Translations under genes and position numbers: made by a program
Shown: positions 53,061 to 62,691 of the stretch, piece by piece
Layout: the number at the start of each line of letters is the position of its first letter
Numbering within the stretch: the first letter of the stretch is position 1
Notes under the pieces: generated by a model
The model's input: the letters and a program-made list of their open reading frames with translations, nothing else
Told to the model about the DNA's origin: nothing
The model's database searches: none
Source: Streptomyces albogriseolus
GTDB lineage: Bacteria; Actinomycetota; Actinomycetes; Streptomycetales; Streptomycetaceae
Direction: 5' to 3'
Length of the DNA: 64,000 bases
Assembly: GCA_014650475.1 (NCBI GenBank)
Contig: BMVA01000007.1
Span: forward strand, 1-64,000

Positions 53061-54017
53061 GTGGAAAGCGACTCCACCGTGATTTACCGGCACCATATCG
53101 CGCCCCCGCGCGCCTTCTCCCAGTTCTCCCATGACCTGATCCGGCACCCCCGACTGTCCTCCGACGCCGTGCGGCTGCTGACCTGGCAGCTCTCCCTCCC
53201 CGACGGGGCGCGCGAGTCGTTGTCGCGCACCGCCGAACGCGCCCGCATCGGGGCGTGCGCCTTTACGCGGGCCAAGCGGCAGCTCAAGGAGGAGGGCTTC
53301 GTGCACGAGCGGCGACTCCAGGGACCCGGCGGGCACTGGGTCACCCAACAGCTCGTCTCCAACGTGCCGTTGAGCGCCGCCGAGGCCGCCAAGCTCCTCG
53401 CCCGGATGCCCGTACACACACCCTCCGCCGACGCGTCACCGCAGGTCGCGCCGAGTCCCCGCATTCCGACCGTCGGTACTCCGACCCCTCCGCCCACCGA
53501 CGGTCATCCAAGGAAAGACCCTGGGGAAGACACCTTCCACCATCCCGCCGAGCCGGAGCGGAGGCCGGACCCGGAGCCCGACCCCGCCCCGCAGGCGACC
53601 GAGGTCCCCGAAGCCGCCCGCACCCTGGTCGCCGCCCTCCCCCACCTCTCCCCCGACCTCCGCCGCATTCCCCGGGGCATGTACGACGAGTTGGCCCGCC
53701 TCGTCTCCCGCTGGCTCGCGGCAGGCCACACCCCCGCCGCCGTCCGCACCCACATCCTGCGCGGCCTCCCCGACGACGGCACCCCCGTCCACCGCCCCGG
53801 CGGCCTCCTGCGCTACCTCCTCCGCGACGTGCCACCCGCGCCGGACCCCGACACCACCCCGGCCGCCGAACACCCCGCCCCCGCACGCCCGTCCAGCCGC
53901 CTCTCCGCCCTCCGCGAATGCGAGGGCGACCACGTCCAGGCAACCCTCTTCCGCCCGACCGGCGACGAAACCCACTGCGGCCGCTGCCTCAGCTCACCCA
54001 CCGGTCAACGGGTCTGA
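53061..54017 (+). CDS. winged-HTH protein resembling replication-initiator/regulatory N-domains
   Basis: A 318-residue protein starting at GTG 53061. The N-terminal ~100 residues (IYRHHIAPPRAFSQFSHDLIRHPRL ... LSRTAERARIGACAFTRAKRQLKEEGFVHERRL) form a winged-helix domain like those of plasmid/phage replication initiators and Streptomyces HTH regulators. A Pro-rich linker (~135-190) leads to a helical C-domain (AARTLVAALPHLSPDLRRIP ... RWLAAGHTPAAVRTHILRGL) and a C-terminal Cys pair (HCGRCLSSPTGQ). Such genes are scattered in Streptomyces chromosomes and integrated elements, consistent with the accessory nature of this block. DNA target unknown. Confidence 0.8.
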   Translation: MESDSTVIYRHHIAPPRAFSQFSHDLIRHPRLSSDAVRLLTWQLSLPDGARESLSRTAERARIGACAFTRAKRQLKEEGFVHERRLQGPGGHWVTQQLVSNVPLSAAEAAKLLARMPVHTPSADASPQVAPSPRIPTVGTPTPPPTDGHPRKDPGEDTFHHPAEPERRPDPEPDPAPQATEVPEAARTLVAALPHLSPDLRRIPRGMYDELARLVSRWLAAGHTPAAVRTHILRGLPDDGTPVHRPGGLLRYLLRDVPPAPDPDTTPAAEHPAPARPSSRLSALRECEGDHVQATLFRPTGDETHCGRCLSSPTGQRV

Positions 54018-54132
54018 CGGGGCCTGGAGCGGACACGGACGGGTACATGAAACGCGCCGCGACATCAGGTTCGCCCAAGTCCGGTTGCCCCGGGGAGCCC
54101 GCGGTGACGCCGCGCCTGGCAGGATGCGCGCC

Positions 54133-54909
54133 ATGGCATCGCGAGAGGACAGCGACGAGGCGTACGTGGTCGGCCTGTGCAACCGGGTCCTCGGCGAAGA
54201 GGCCCTGACACAGCACAAGTTCGACTGGCTGCTGGGTGACCCGGGGGCAGGGGGCCGTCAGGTCCGGCTGCCGGTCGACGCGTACTGGCCCGGACACCGG
54301 CTGGTGGTCGAGTACCGGGAGCTCCAGCACGACCAGCCGGTGCCGCACTCCTACAAGCCGGACCGGCTCACCGTGAGCGGCGTCCACCGGGGCGAGCAGC
54401 GGGCCCTGTACGACGCCCGCCGCGACACCGAGATCCCCGCTCACGGACTGCGGCTGGTCGTGGTCCGTCCGGCCGACCTGGACGCGGACGGGCGCGGGCG
54501 ACTGCGGCGCAGCGAGGAGGCCGACCTGGCGGCGCTGCGGAAGCTCCTGGCCCGGGAGAGCGACGAGGACCGGGTCACCGACGCGTTCCGCACCTGGCTG
54601 CTCGGCGAGGGGTGGACGCCGGTCGAGCCCACAGACCGCTGGACCGACCTGGAAGCGGTGCGCGACGAGGAACGGCTGATCTGCGAGGCCAAGGGCCCCA
54701 CCAAGGAGAAGGGCATCGACGCGGACATCGCCTACGGGCAACTGCTGCGCCGCATGACGAGCCAGGACGCCCGTATACGGTACGCACTCGTCGTGCCGTC
54801 CTCGTCCGTCAGGGCCGTCGAGCGGGTTCCGGCGCACGTCCGCGCGCTGCTGCGGATCGACGTGTACGAAGTGACGGACGACAACGGGGTGCGCCCGCTG
54901 CCCGCGTGA
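54133..54909 (+). CDS. candidate nuclease with two PD-(D/E)XK/Vsr-like cores
   Basis: A 258-residue soluble protein starting at ATG 54133. The first half has LPVDAYWPGHRLVVEYRELQHD, an arrangement like the D...E-x-x-x-Q-H core of Vsr-type or DUF559-like nucleases. The second half has WTDLEAVRDEERLICEAKG then DIAYGQLLRRM, matching the D...(D/E)-x-K pattern of restriction-endonuclease-like folds, followed by YALVVPSSS. No methyltransferase is adjacent. I do not know a named family; activity is inference from motif layout. Confidence 0.65.
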   Translation: MASREDSDEAYVVGLCNRVLGEEALTQHKFDWLLGDPGAGGRQVRLPVDAYWPGHRLVVEYRELQHDQPVPHSYKPDRLTVSGVHRGEQRALYDARRDTEIPAHGLRLVVVRPADLDADGRGRLRRSEEADLAALRKLLARESDEDRVTDAFRTWLLGEGWTPVEPTDRWTDLEAVRDEERLICEAKGPTKEKGIDADIAYGQLLRRMTSQDARIRYALVVPSSSVRAVERVPAHVRALLRIDVYEVTDDNGVRPLPA

Positions 54910-55018
54910 GCGGCCTCGCCCCGACAGGCCCGACAGCGTCGCCCGCCGCCCCGACAGACGACCGCCGTGGAGGCGTCACTCCTGGTGAACAGGGGTGTGG
55001 GCGCGGGATCTTCGGGGC

Positions 55019-55489
55019 ATGACCACTTCCCCCCGCCAGGAGCGGCGGTCCGCGCTGCCGCTCCCGCTCGCCGACCAGACGGTGCTCTCGTTCCGCTTCA
55101 CCCCGTCGCCGCGCGGCGCCCGGCTGGCCCGCCGGCTCGCCTGCTGCCAGATGGACGCCTGGGGCCGGCACCACGGCACCCCGGCGCACGACGCCGTGGA
55201 GCTGATCCTGGCCGAGCTGGCGAACAACGCCGTGACCCACGGGCGGGTGCCCGGCCGGGACGCAGAACTGCGGCTCAGCAGGGAGGACGGCGGGGGCGTA
55301 CGCGTCGAGGTGAGCGACGCGCGGGGCGAGCGGCTGCCCGAGACGCGGGACGCCGGAACCGGGGAGGAGGGCGGGCGGGGGCTCCTCCTCGTCGCCGCCC
55401 TCGCCAAGGAGTGGGGGACGGCCCCGCGTCCCGGTGCCCCCGGCAAGACGGTGTGGGCCGTGGTGCCCGCCGAGCCGGTCCGTGGGTGA
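55019..55489 (+). CDS. anti-sigma-factor-like ATP-binding protein (HATPase_c)
   Basis: A 156-residue GHKL-fold protein of the RsbW/SpoIIAB type: N-box LILAELANNAVTHGRVPG, G1-like VSDARGERLPE and G2 GGRGLLLVAALAKEWG. Starts at ATG 55019. Streptomyces encode dozens of these small ATPases next to XRE/DUF397 genes, where they may act as kinases or sequestering partners. Here the nearest pair is 4.4 kb away. Confidence 0.88.
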   Translation: MTTSPRQERRSALPLPLADQTVLSFRFTPSPRGARLARRLACCQMDAWGRHHGTPAHDAVELILAELANNAVTHGRVPGRDAELRLSREDGGGVRVEVSDARGERLPETRDAGTGEEGGRGLLLVAALAKEWGTAPRPGAPGKTVWAVVPAEPVRG

Positions 55490-55511
55490 GCCAGGGGCAA
55501 CCCCCGGTCCG

Positions 55512-55769
55512 TCAGTAGTGGTACCGGGCCTTGATGATCACGACTTCCTTCTCGGTGGCCCGGTAGACGAGGCGGTGCTCGTCGTCGATCCGGCGTGACC
55601 AGTACCCCGACAGGTCGCCCTTCAGCGGTTCCGGTTTGCCGATACCGGTGAAGGGGTCCCGTTGGATCTCCCCGATCAGGCGGATGAGCTTGCGGAACAG
55701 CTTCTTGTCTGCGGCCTGCCAGTACAGGACGTCCTCCCACCCGGTGGGACGGAACCGCACGTCCCTCAC
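55512..55769 (-). CDS. yoeB: YoeB-type mRNA-cleaving toxin
   Basis: An 85-residue RelE-fold toxin. It carries the family pattern [20 protein letters not shown], then [20 protein letters not shown] and [22 protein letters not shown], including the catalytic Glu/Arg/His set and the final His-Tyr. YoeB binds the ribosome and cuts mRNA at the A site. Its start overlaps the antitoxin stop by four bases. Confidence 0.96.
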   Translation of the reverse strand: MRDVRFRPTGWEDVLYWQAADKKLFRKLIRLIGEIQRDPFTGIGKPEPLKGDLSGYWSRRIDDEHRLVYRATEKEVVIIKARYHY

Positions 55770-56044
55770 TCGCCGTCCTCCGCCAGGGATTCCAGCTCCG
55801 CCATACTCCTGGTGATCACCGGGGTGTCGGCGGCCTTGTCCGCGGCGACGGCCGCCATGAGGTGGGCCGCGTTGGCCGGGGAGCGCAGCAGGTAGACGGT
55901 CTCCTGCCAGGAACGGAAGTCGTCGGCGGACATCAGTATGGCGTTGCCGCCCCTGGAGGTGATCTCCACGGGCTCATGGTCATCGTTGACCTGCTGGATC
56001 AGCGGAAACAGCCGGGCCCGAGCCTCGCTGGCGGTGATGGACAT
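55766..56044 (-). CDS. yefM: YefM-type antitoxin (Phd/YefM family)
   Basis: A 92-residue antitoxin. The N-terminal DNA-binding fold is [20 protein letters not shown] followed by [20 protein letters not shown]; the acidic C-terminal tail ([13 protein letters not shown]) is the toxin-binding part. A perfect GGAGGAGC lies directly before ATG 56044. It represses its own operon, and four regularly spaced GTAC motifs upstream are the likely operator. Confidence 0.96.
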   Translation of the reverse strand: MSITASEARARLFPLIQQVNDDHEPVEITSRGGNAILMSADDFRSWQETVYLLRSPANAAHLMAAVAADKAADTPVITRSMAELESLAEDGE

Positions 56045-56062
56045 GCTCCTCCTTCACAGCAA

Positions 56063-56112
56063 CCGGTACGGGAGGACCGTACCAGTGGAATGGTACAAGT
56101 ATCCGGTACCAG
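56063..56112. promoter_or_regulatory. yefM-yoeB operator with four GTAC motifs
   Basis: GTAC cores at 56066, 56079, 56093 and 56106 are spaced 13, 14 and 13 bases, forming two larger palindromes (CCGGTACg...cCGTACC and TGGTAC...GGTACCA). YefM proteins recognise TGTACA/GTAC palindromes in pairs, so this is the expected autoregulatory site. Confidence 0.75.
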
Positions 56113-56323
56113 TGACACGATCTCTACTTGCCCAGGCCGGTACTGCCGCCTCGGCCGGCGGATCAGGAGGGGGACGTGAGGTTCCCGGCTTGACCGCGCG
56201 AGCCCCGGAAGAGGCCCCGGCCGAGGGGGGCGTGTACCGCTACAACCTTCCCTGACCCTCGGGTGTCACAGACGCAGGGGAGGTGAGGCCTCCCCGCGTA
56301 TCGCATCGCTGGTTGGAGACACC

Positions 56324-57211
56324 ATGGCCGTCCGTGCCCCGTACCGTTCACTTCGCGGGCTGTCCGCCCTCGCCGCGCTGGTCGCGCTCGGGGCCGTCGG
56401 CTGTTCGGACGTGTCCGAAGCCGTCGACAGCGCCAAGGACGGGGCGAAGAAGGCCGCCCGGCAGCGGTCGGTGTTCTCGCTCGACGTGGGGGACTGCTAC
56501 AACCCGAACGGCAAGGCCGAGGGCGAGGCCTATCTCGTCGAGGTCGTGCCGTGCGACGAGGCCCACCAGGGGCAGGTCGTCGGTGAGTTCGCCATCGAGG
56601 GCGGCCTTCGGCACCCCGGTGACGAGAAGGTCGCCGCGATCGCCGACGAGCGCTGCCCCGCCGAGGCGCAGAAGCGCGCGCCGGACACCTGGGCGCTCCC
56701 CGCGGGCGTCGGGCTCTCGCACTACACCCCGACCAAGGAGAGCTGGACGACCGGCGACCGCGCCGTGACCTGCACGTACACCGTGGAGAAGGGCACCTTC
56801 AAGGGCTCGCTGGACACCGCGAAGTCCTTCGAGCCCGACCAGCTCACGTTCCTGAAGGGGTCGAACGCCGTCTACGAGGCCCTGTGGGCCAACCAGCCCG
56901 TGACGGACGACGTCGAGGCCGCACTGAAGGACTACCAGGCGCAGGCCAAGGCCGTCGCGGCGGCTCTCGGCACGCACGTCGAGGAACTGGACGGCATCGA
57001 GGGCGCCGAGGTCGGCAAGCTCCGGGCGACGCTCGCCAAGGCGGCGGACCAGTGGGAGAAGGCCGCGAACGCCCCCGACGTCGACACCTTCTACCTCGCC
57101 TACGACCAGGCGTTCACCCTCATCGACCCGGGCAAGACGGTTCCCGCCCGCAAGGAACTGGGCCTGGCCACCACCGTCCCGGCCGACGAGGCCGAGGTCT
57201 GGGCGGTCTGA
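56324..57211 (+). CDS. lipoprotein with septum-formation-type domain
   Basis: A 295-residue lipoprotein. The signal ends in a lipobox (LVALGAVGCSD). The first mature domain has the Septum_form pattern DVGDCYNPNG, VEVVPCDEAHQGQVVGEF and ADERCPAEA, with paired Cys likely in disulfides. The C-terminal ~110 residues are helical (DYQAQAKAVAAALGTHVEEL ... AADQWEKAANAPDV). Septum_form proteins of mycobacteria and Streptomyces are envelope-associated; precise role unresolved. ATG 56324 follows GGAG. Confidence 0.82.
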   Translation: MAVRAPYRSLRGLSALAALVALGAVGCSDVSEAVDSAKDGAKKAARQRSVFSLDVGDCYNPNGKAEGEAYLVEVVPCDEAHQGQVVGEFAIEGGLRHPGDEKVAAIADERCPAEAQKRAPDTWALPAGVGLSHYTPTKESWTTGDRAVTCTYTVEKGTFKGSLDTAKSFEPDQLTFLKGSNAVYEALWANQPVTDDVEAALKDYQAQAKAVAAALGTHVEELDGIEGAEVGKLRATLAKAADQWEKAANAPDVDTFYLAYDQAFTLIDPGKTVPARKELGLATTVPADEAEVWAV

Positions 57212-57247
57212 CCTCGGGCGGGTGACCGGGTGTCGGCCGGGCCCGGC

Positions 57248-58324
57248 TCAGTCGCCTCCGCCGCCTCCGCCTCCGCCTCCGCCGCCTCCGTCTCCCCCTC
57301 CCCCGTCACTGCCTCCGCCGTCCCCGCCGCCACCGTCTCCGGCGTCGCCGCCGTCGCTGCCCCAGCCGTCGCCGCCGCCGGGTTCGTTGTCGTCGCGGCC
57401 GCGGCCGAGGTTGGTGAACCAGGGCTGGTCCCAGCCGTCGTCATCGGCGTCGCGGCGGGGGTGCGTGGTGCGGAACCTCGCCAGGCCCGTCGCGTCGCCG
57501 AGGCCGAAGGACACCGCGACCGCGTGGGCCATCACGGCGTCCAGCGGGTCGGGGCTCTCGTGCCGGACCTCGGCGAGCGGCAGCAGCGGGGTGCCGGGGG
57601 CGGGGGCAGCGCCGCGCGGCGGGCGGACCAGCAGGGCGACCGGTCTGCCGCCGCGGAACAGCCGGGAGGCGACCGCGTTCACGCGGCGCAGGGTCCACTG
57701 CCGGTCGGGGAGCCCGATCTCCACCGTGCTCCTGGACCTGCGGAACTTCTTGCGCAGCACGAGCTGGGCCACGGCGCCCCCCACGGTCAGCACCAGCCCC
57801 GTGCCCCCGACGCTGTCGTTGCCGAGGAAGCCGTGCGGTGCCCGCAGGCGTACGGCGGGTGCGTGGGGGCCCCAGACGTCCACGCGCACCTGGCGGCGGT
57901 CCACGGCGACCGTGACCGGACCGGCCGGACCGGGCGCGTGGCGCCGGGCGATCCACAGCGGTACGCCTTCCTCCCGCGCCCGCGCCGAGAGGGCGGCCAC
58001 CTGCCCGGGCCCGCCGCACCGGCGCACCGCGAGCTCGCCCAGCGCGCGGGCGAACGCGGCGGCCTGACGTGCCTTCACGGGCCGGCAGGTGCCCGTCGCC
58101 CGGGTGACCGGCACGAGGCCGGCGCCCTCGGGGAGCGAGGCCAGGGGCCGTTCGGCGCCTCCGCCGCCGAGCCAGGCGCCCCGCAGGAACGCTTCGGCCA
58201 TGGCGCCGAGGTTCAGCTCCTCCAGCGGGGTCGTCCGGCCGCCTCTGCGCAGTCCGACCTCGCTGAGGTGCACGGTCCGCGCGAGCGGATTGCGGGAGCG
58301 TTCCCCGTAGAGCACCTGGTCCAT
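57248..58324 (-). CDS. uncharacterised protein with Gly/Asp-rich C-terminal tail
   Basis: A 358-residue protein starting at ATG 58324 (MDQVLYGERSRNPLARTVHL) behind GAGGGGGAC. The body is mixed alpha/beta with a hydrophobic middle (SVGGTGLVLTVGGAVAQLVL) and basic stretches. The last ~55 residues are almost only Gly, Asp and Ser, ending in a poly-Gly run. The tail resembles those of TIGR04222/DUF2207-type actinobacterial membrane proteins, but I could not assign a family. Confidence 0.7.
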   Translation of the reverse strand: MDQVLYGERSRNPLARTVHLSEVGLRRGGRTTPLEELNLGAMAEAFLRGAWLGGGGAERPLASLPEGAGLVPVTRATGTCRPVKARQAAAFARALGELAVRRCGGPGQVAALSARAREEGVPLWIARRHAPGPAGPVTVAVDRRQVRVDVWGPHAPAVRLRAPHGFLGNDSVGGTGLVLTVGGAVAQLVLRKKFRRSRSTVEIGLPDRQWTLRRVNAVASRLFRGGRPVALLVRPPRGAAPAPGTPLLPLAEVRHESPDPLDAVMAHAVAVSFGLGDATGLARFRTTHPRRDADDDGWDQPWFTNLGRGRDDNEPGGGDGWGSDGGDAGDGGGGDGGGSDGGGGDGGGGGGGGGGGGD

Positions 58325-58541
58325 CGCCGTCCCCCTCGTCGTTCCGGCCGCCATGAGCACAGACTCCGGACGGGCGTGGTCCGGTTCCAGCACGGGCGGG
58401 GACCGCCGACAGGCACGGCGGCGGACACGGCGAAGGCCCGGCTCCCCGTCGGGTGGACGGGGAGCCGGGCCCTCACTCGGTGTCCGGCGGTCTCGTGACC
58501 GTCAGTGCGGCCTCGCGACCGTCAGCGCGGCCTGAGCGTCG

Positions 58542-60194
<1,653 letters not shown>

Positions 60195-60205
60195 CTAGAT
60201 GAAAT

Positions 60206-60262
60206 CACTGCGCCCCTGGGCCGCCCGGCTCCTTGTCGGATGCTGGGGCCAGGGGCGCAGTG
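60206..60262 (-). terminator. hairpin between groES and groEL1
   Basis: A perfect 14-bp stem (CACTGCGCCCCTGG / CCAGGGGCGCAGTG) with a 29-base loop, in the 150-base groES-groEL1 spacer. In the direction of transcription it is followed by ATTTCATCTAGATTT, a T-rich stretch rare in this genome. It could be a leaky terminator or an RNA-processing/stability element setting the groES:groEL ratio. Confidence 0.65.
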
Positions 60263-60320
60263 TTCGAGCAGAAGTACTTGCTACGAGGTCGGGTTCTCCG
60301 GGGCGGGCCCCGGGGTCCCC

Positions 60321-60629
60321 TTACTTCTCGACGATCGCGAGGACGTCGCGAGCCGAGAGGACGAGGTACTCCTCGCCGTTGTACTTGACCTCGGTGCCGC
60401 CGTACTTGCTGTACAGAACGACGTCGCCGACCTTCACGTCGAGCTCGACGCGCTTGCCGTCCTCGAAGCGGCCCGGACCGATGGCCAGGACGACGCCCTC
60501 CTGGGGCTTCTCCTTCGCGGTGTCCGGAATGACCAGGCCCGAAGCCGTGGTCTGCTCGGCGTCGAGCGGCTGGACCACGATGCGGTCCTCGAGCGGCTTG
60601 ATGGCAACCTTGGAGCTGGCGGTCGTCAC
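60321..60629 (-). CDS. groES: co-chaperonin GroES
   Basis: A 102-residue co-chaperonin: [20 protein letters not shown] at the start, the mobile-loop region [20 protein letters not shown], and [20 protein letters not shown] near the end. It caps the GroEL ring. First gene of the groES-groEL1 operon. Confidence 0.98.
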   Translation of the reverse strand: MTTASSKVAIKPLEDRIVVQPLDAEQTTASGLVIPDTAKEKPQEGVVLAIGPGRFEDGKRVELDVKVGDVVLYSKYGGTEVKYNGEEYLVLSARDVLAIVEK

Positions 60630-60727
60630 GATCCGACCTCCCCCTTCGGAGATCTCACGGGGTTAACTGTCTGAGGTGGCGACCAGGTCGATCCGTCGTC
60701 GCGGGTGCCGGACCTGCCCGTCGCGTT

Positions 60728-60754
60728 TTGGCACTCTCCAGGGGGGAGTGCCAG
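60728..60754. promoter_or_regulatory. CIRCE element, copy 1 (HrcA operator)
   Basis: TTGGCACTC-N9-GAGTGCCAG is the inverted-repeat operator of the heat-shock repressor HrcA, located just upstream of groES. Confidence 0.93.
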
Positions 60755-60759
60755 ACCCG

Positions 60760-60789
60760 AGACTATGACCGCGATTAGCACTCGGTCAA
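60760..60789 (-). promoter_or_regulatory. groES-groEL1 promoter
   Basis: On the minus strand, TTGACC (60784-60789) and TAGTCT (60760-60765) with an 18-base spacer form a housekeeping promoter lying between and overlapping the two CIRCE elements. HrcA bound at either should block it. Confidence 0.75.
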
Positions 60790-60801
60790 GCGGAGTGCCA
60801 A
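60775..60801. promoter_or_regulatory. CIRCE element, copy 2 (HrcA operator)
   Basis: TTAGCACTC-N9-GAGTGCCAA, nearly perfect to the CIRCE consensus. It overlaps the -35 region of the groES promoter. Confidence 0.93.
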
Positions 60802-60875
60802 TTGCCGTGCGGCGCGTCGGGGTGCGGGGGCGTTCTTCGGGGCGCGGTTGCGCAGTGGCCGGTGTTGCTCCGACC

Positions 60876-60945
60876 GTCCGGGGGCTGCGCCCCCGGACCC
60901 CCTGTCGGCCCTTCGGGCCTCGTCCTCAAGCGCCGGACGGGCTGG
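60876..60945. repeat. Streptomyces-type intergenic GC hairpin repeat
   Basis: GTCCGGGGGC-TGC-GCCCCCGGAC (60876-60898) is followed by a GGCCC-TTC-GGGCC hairpin (about 60908-60920) and CGTCCTCAAGCGCCGGACGG. Sequences of this form recur between genes across Streptomyces genomes. Its right part overlaps the end of the next gene, supplying its final residues and stop. It also works as a terminator-like structure between the convergent deacetylase unit and the CIRCE region. Confidence 0.65.
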
Positions 60946-61684
60946 GTGTCACTCCTACGTGGTCCTCCAGCCTGCCCACCTTCAAGCCCCGCTCGTCCAG
61001 TTCCGCGAGGAGCCGTGTCGTGCGTTCCGCCAGGGTCAGGGGCGGCGCCTCCCCCGACGGTACGGAGACGATGTCGCCCGGGCGCAGGCGGTGGGGGCCG
61101 TGGGCGTAGGTGAGGTGGCCGTCGGGTTCCAGCGTCACGCGCCACAGGACCACTGCGGCGATGCCGCACTCGGCGGCGGCGCGCAGCGTGGTGGTGTCGT
61201 ACCTGCCGTACGGCGGGCGGAAGAGGCGGGGGCGGACGCCGAAGCGGGCGGCGAGCTTGCGCTGCTGGCCGCAGATCTGGGCGCGCTGGGCGGCGAGGGG
61301 CAGGCCGGGCAGGGCCGGGTGGTCGAGGGTGTGGTTCTGGAGGTTGGCGCCGACCGCGCGCAGACGGGCGAAGTGGCCGTAGCCGGGGCCCATCACGCTG
61401 TCGGTGAGGAACATGCTGACCGGCAGCCTGCGCTCGCGCACCAGGTCGATGAAGCGGGGGTCGCGTTCGGCGCCGTCGTCGTAGGTGAGGAAGACGACGG
61501 GGTCGTCGGTGGCGACGTGGCCGACGACCGGCGGGGGCGGCGCCGGGGCGACGGCGGTGGCCGTCCCGCCGGCGCGGGAGGACACGTGCCCCGCGCCGGA
61601 CGGGGCCGCGCATCCGGCGGTCGCGGCGAGCAGCAGGGCGAGGGCCGCCGGGAGGGGCCCCGGGGTCCCGCGCCGCCGCCTCAC
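60926..61684 (-). CDS. polysaccharide deacetylase (NodB fold), lipoprotein
   Basis: A 252-residue exported enzyme starting at GTG 61684, whose codon overlaps the preceding stop (GTGA), with GGAGG upstream inside that gene. The signal ends in a lipobox (LLLAATAGCAAPS). The NodB motifs are present: TYDDG (metal and base Asp), NHTLDH and FRPPYGRYD. It should remove N-acetyl groups from a wall or capsule glycan. The final residues (PSPSGA) come from a dispersed intergenic repeat. Confidence 0.9.
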   Translation of the reverse strand: MRRRRGTPGPLPAALALLLAATAGCAAPSGAGHVSSRAGGTATAVAPAPPPPVVGHVATDDPVVFLTYDDGAERDPRFIDLVRERRLPVSMFLTDSVMGPGYGHFARLRAVGANLQNHTLDHPALPGLPLAAQRAQICGQQRKLAARFGVRPRLFRPPYGRYDTTTLRAAAECGIAAVVLWRVTLEPDGHLTYAHGPHRLRPGDIVSVPSGEAPPLTLAERTTRLLAELDERGLKVGRLEDHVGVTPSPSGA

Positions 61685-62601
61685 AGGTAGTCCTCCAGCC
61701 TGGCCACGGCGTACCCCTCGGCCGTCACCTTGTCGAGGAAGCGGCGGATCATGTCCCGCATGGTGCCGTCCCAGTCCTCGCGGCCCCGGAAGTGGGACAG
61801 CACGATGTCGCCGGGGCGGATCTTCCGGTCCCACTCGCGGTACTCCCAGCGGTCGGCGAAGACCTCCTCGTTCCACAGCGGGACGTGGGTGATGCCGCAG
61901 CTCTTGGCGGCGCGCAGGGTCGCCTTGTCGTAGTTGCCGTAGGGCGGGCGGAAGAGGACCGGGCGGGTGCCGTAGCGCTTCTCGAGGACGTGCTGCATGC
62001 CGCAGATCTCGCGCTTCTGCCCGGCGTACGAGAGGGCCGGCAGGTAGGGGTGGCGGAGGGTGTGGTTGTGCAGGGCCACGCCCCGTTTCTGCATGTCCTC
62101 GAAGTAGCCGTAGTCCGCCTCGACGAGGTAGTCGCTGAGGAAGGCGCTGTACGGCACCTTCAGTTCGGACATCATCCGCAGGAACTTCGGGTCCTTCTCG
62201 GCGCCGTCGTCGATGGTGAGGAAGACGACCTTCTCCTTCACCGGGACGGTGGTGAAGACCGGCGGGAGGTCCAGCCGTTCGTGGCCGTCGACCTCGAAGC
62301 CGTCGCGGGTGGTGATGCGCGGCTTGTCCGCCGGGGGCGGCGGCGCGGTCAGCGGGACCTTCTTCAGGCCCCAGCGTCTGGCCGCGGCGGCGCGTGCGGC
62401 GTGCGCGGCGCGCAGCTTGTCGGCATAGGAGTCGAGGGCGCGGGCCGGGGGCGCCTCGAGGGGCTGGCCGCCGGCCGGTTCGACCGTGTCGCTGTCCTTG
62501 CCGCAGCCCGAGGCGAGGGCGGCGAGCGCGAGCGCGGCGAGACCGGTTCTCGTCCCCAGCCACCGCATCCGCTTCTTATCGTTTTGTCCTACTACTCGCA
62601 T
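61681..62601 (-). CDS. polysaccharide deacetylase (NodB fold), lipoprotein
   Basis: A 306-residue enzyme starting at ATG 62601 (GAGGATCC upstream), or at ATG 62568 for a shorter lipoprotein signal (LAALALAALASGCGKDS). A ~90-residue helical and Pro-rich spacer precedes the NodB domain: TIDDGAEKDP, NHTLRHPYLP and FRPPYGNYDKATL. It shares close motif order with the overlapping downstream gene, so the pair probably arose by duplication and is made together. Peptidoglycan or other N-acetylated glycan is the likely substrate. Confidence 0.9.
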   Translation of the reverse strand: MRVVGQNDKKRMRWLGTRTGLAALALAALASGCGKDSDTVEPAGGQPLEAPPARALDSYADKLRAAHAARAAAARRWGLKKVPLTAPPPPADKPRITTRDGFEVDGHERLDLPPVFTTVPVKEKVVFLTIDDGAEKDPKFLRMMSELKVPYSAFLSDYLVEADYGYFEDMQKRGVALHNHTLRHPYLPALSYAGQKREICGMQHVLEKRYGTRPVLFRPPYGNYDKATLRAAKSCGITHVPLWNEEVFADRWEYREWDRKIRPGDIVLSHFRGREDWDGTMRDMIRRFLDKVTAEGYAVARLEDYL

Positions 62602-62691
62602 GGTGCCGGATCCTCGCAGCCGCCCGGCCCGCGGCCGGCCCGACACCGCGGCCGGAAGCGCACGGTCCACCGACTGGCCCACAATGACCCG

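Noticed and set aside
57248-57420. Pro-rich plus-strand frames in the poly-Gly tail region
   Set aside because: They are the complement of the Gly/Asp-rich tail of the minus-strand gene.
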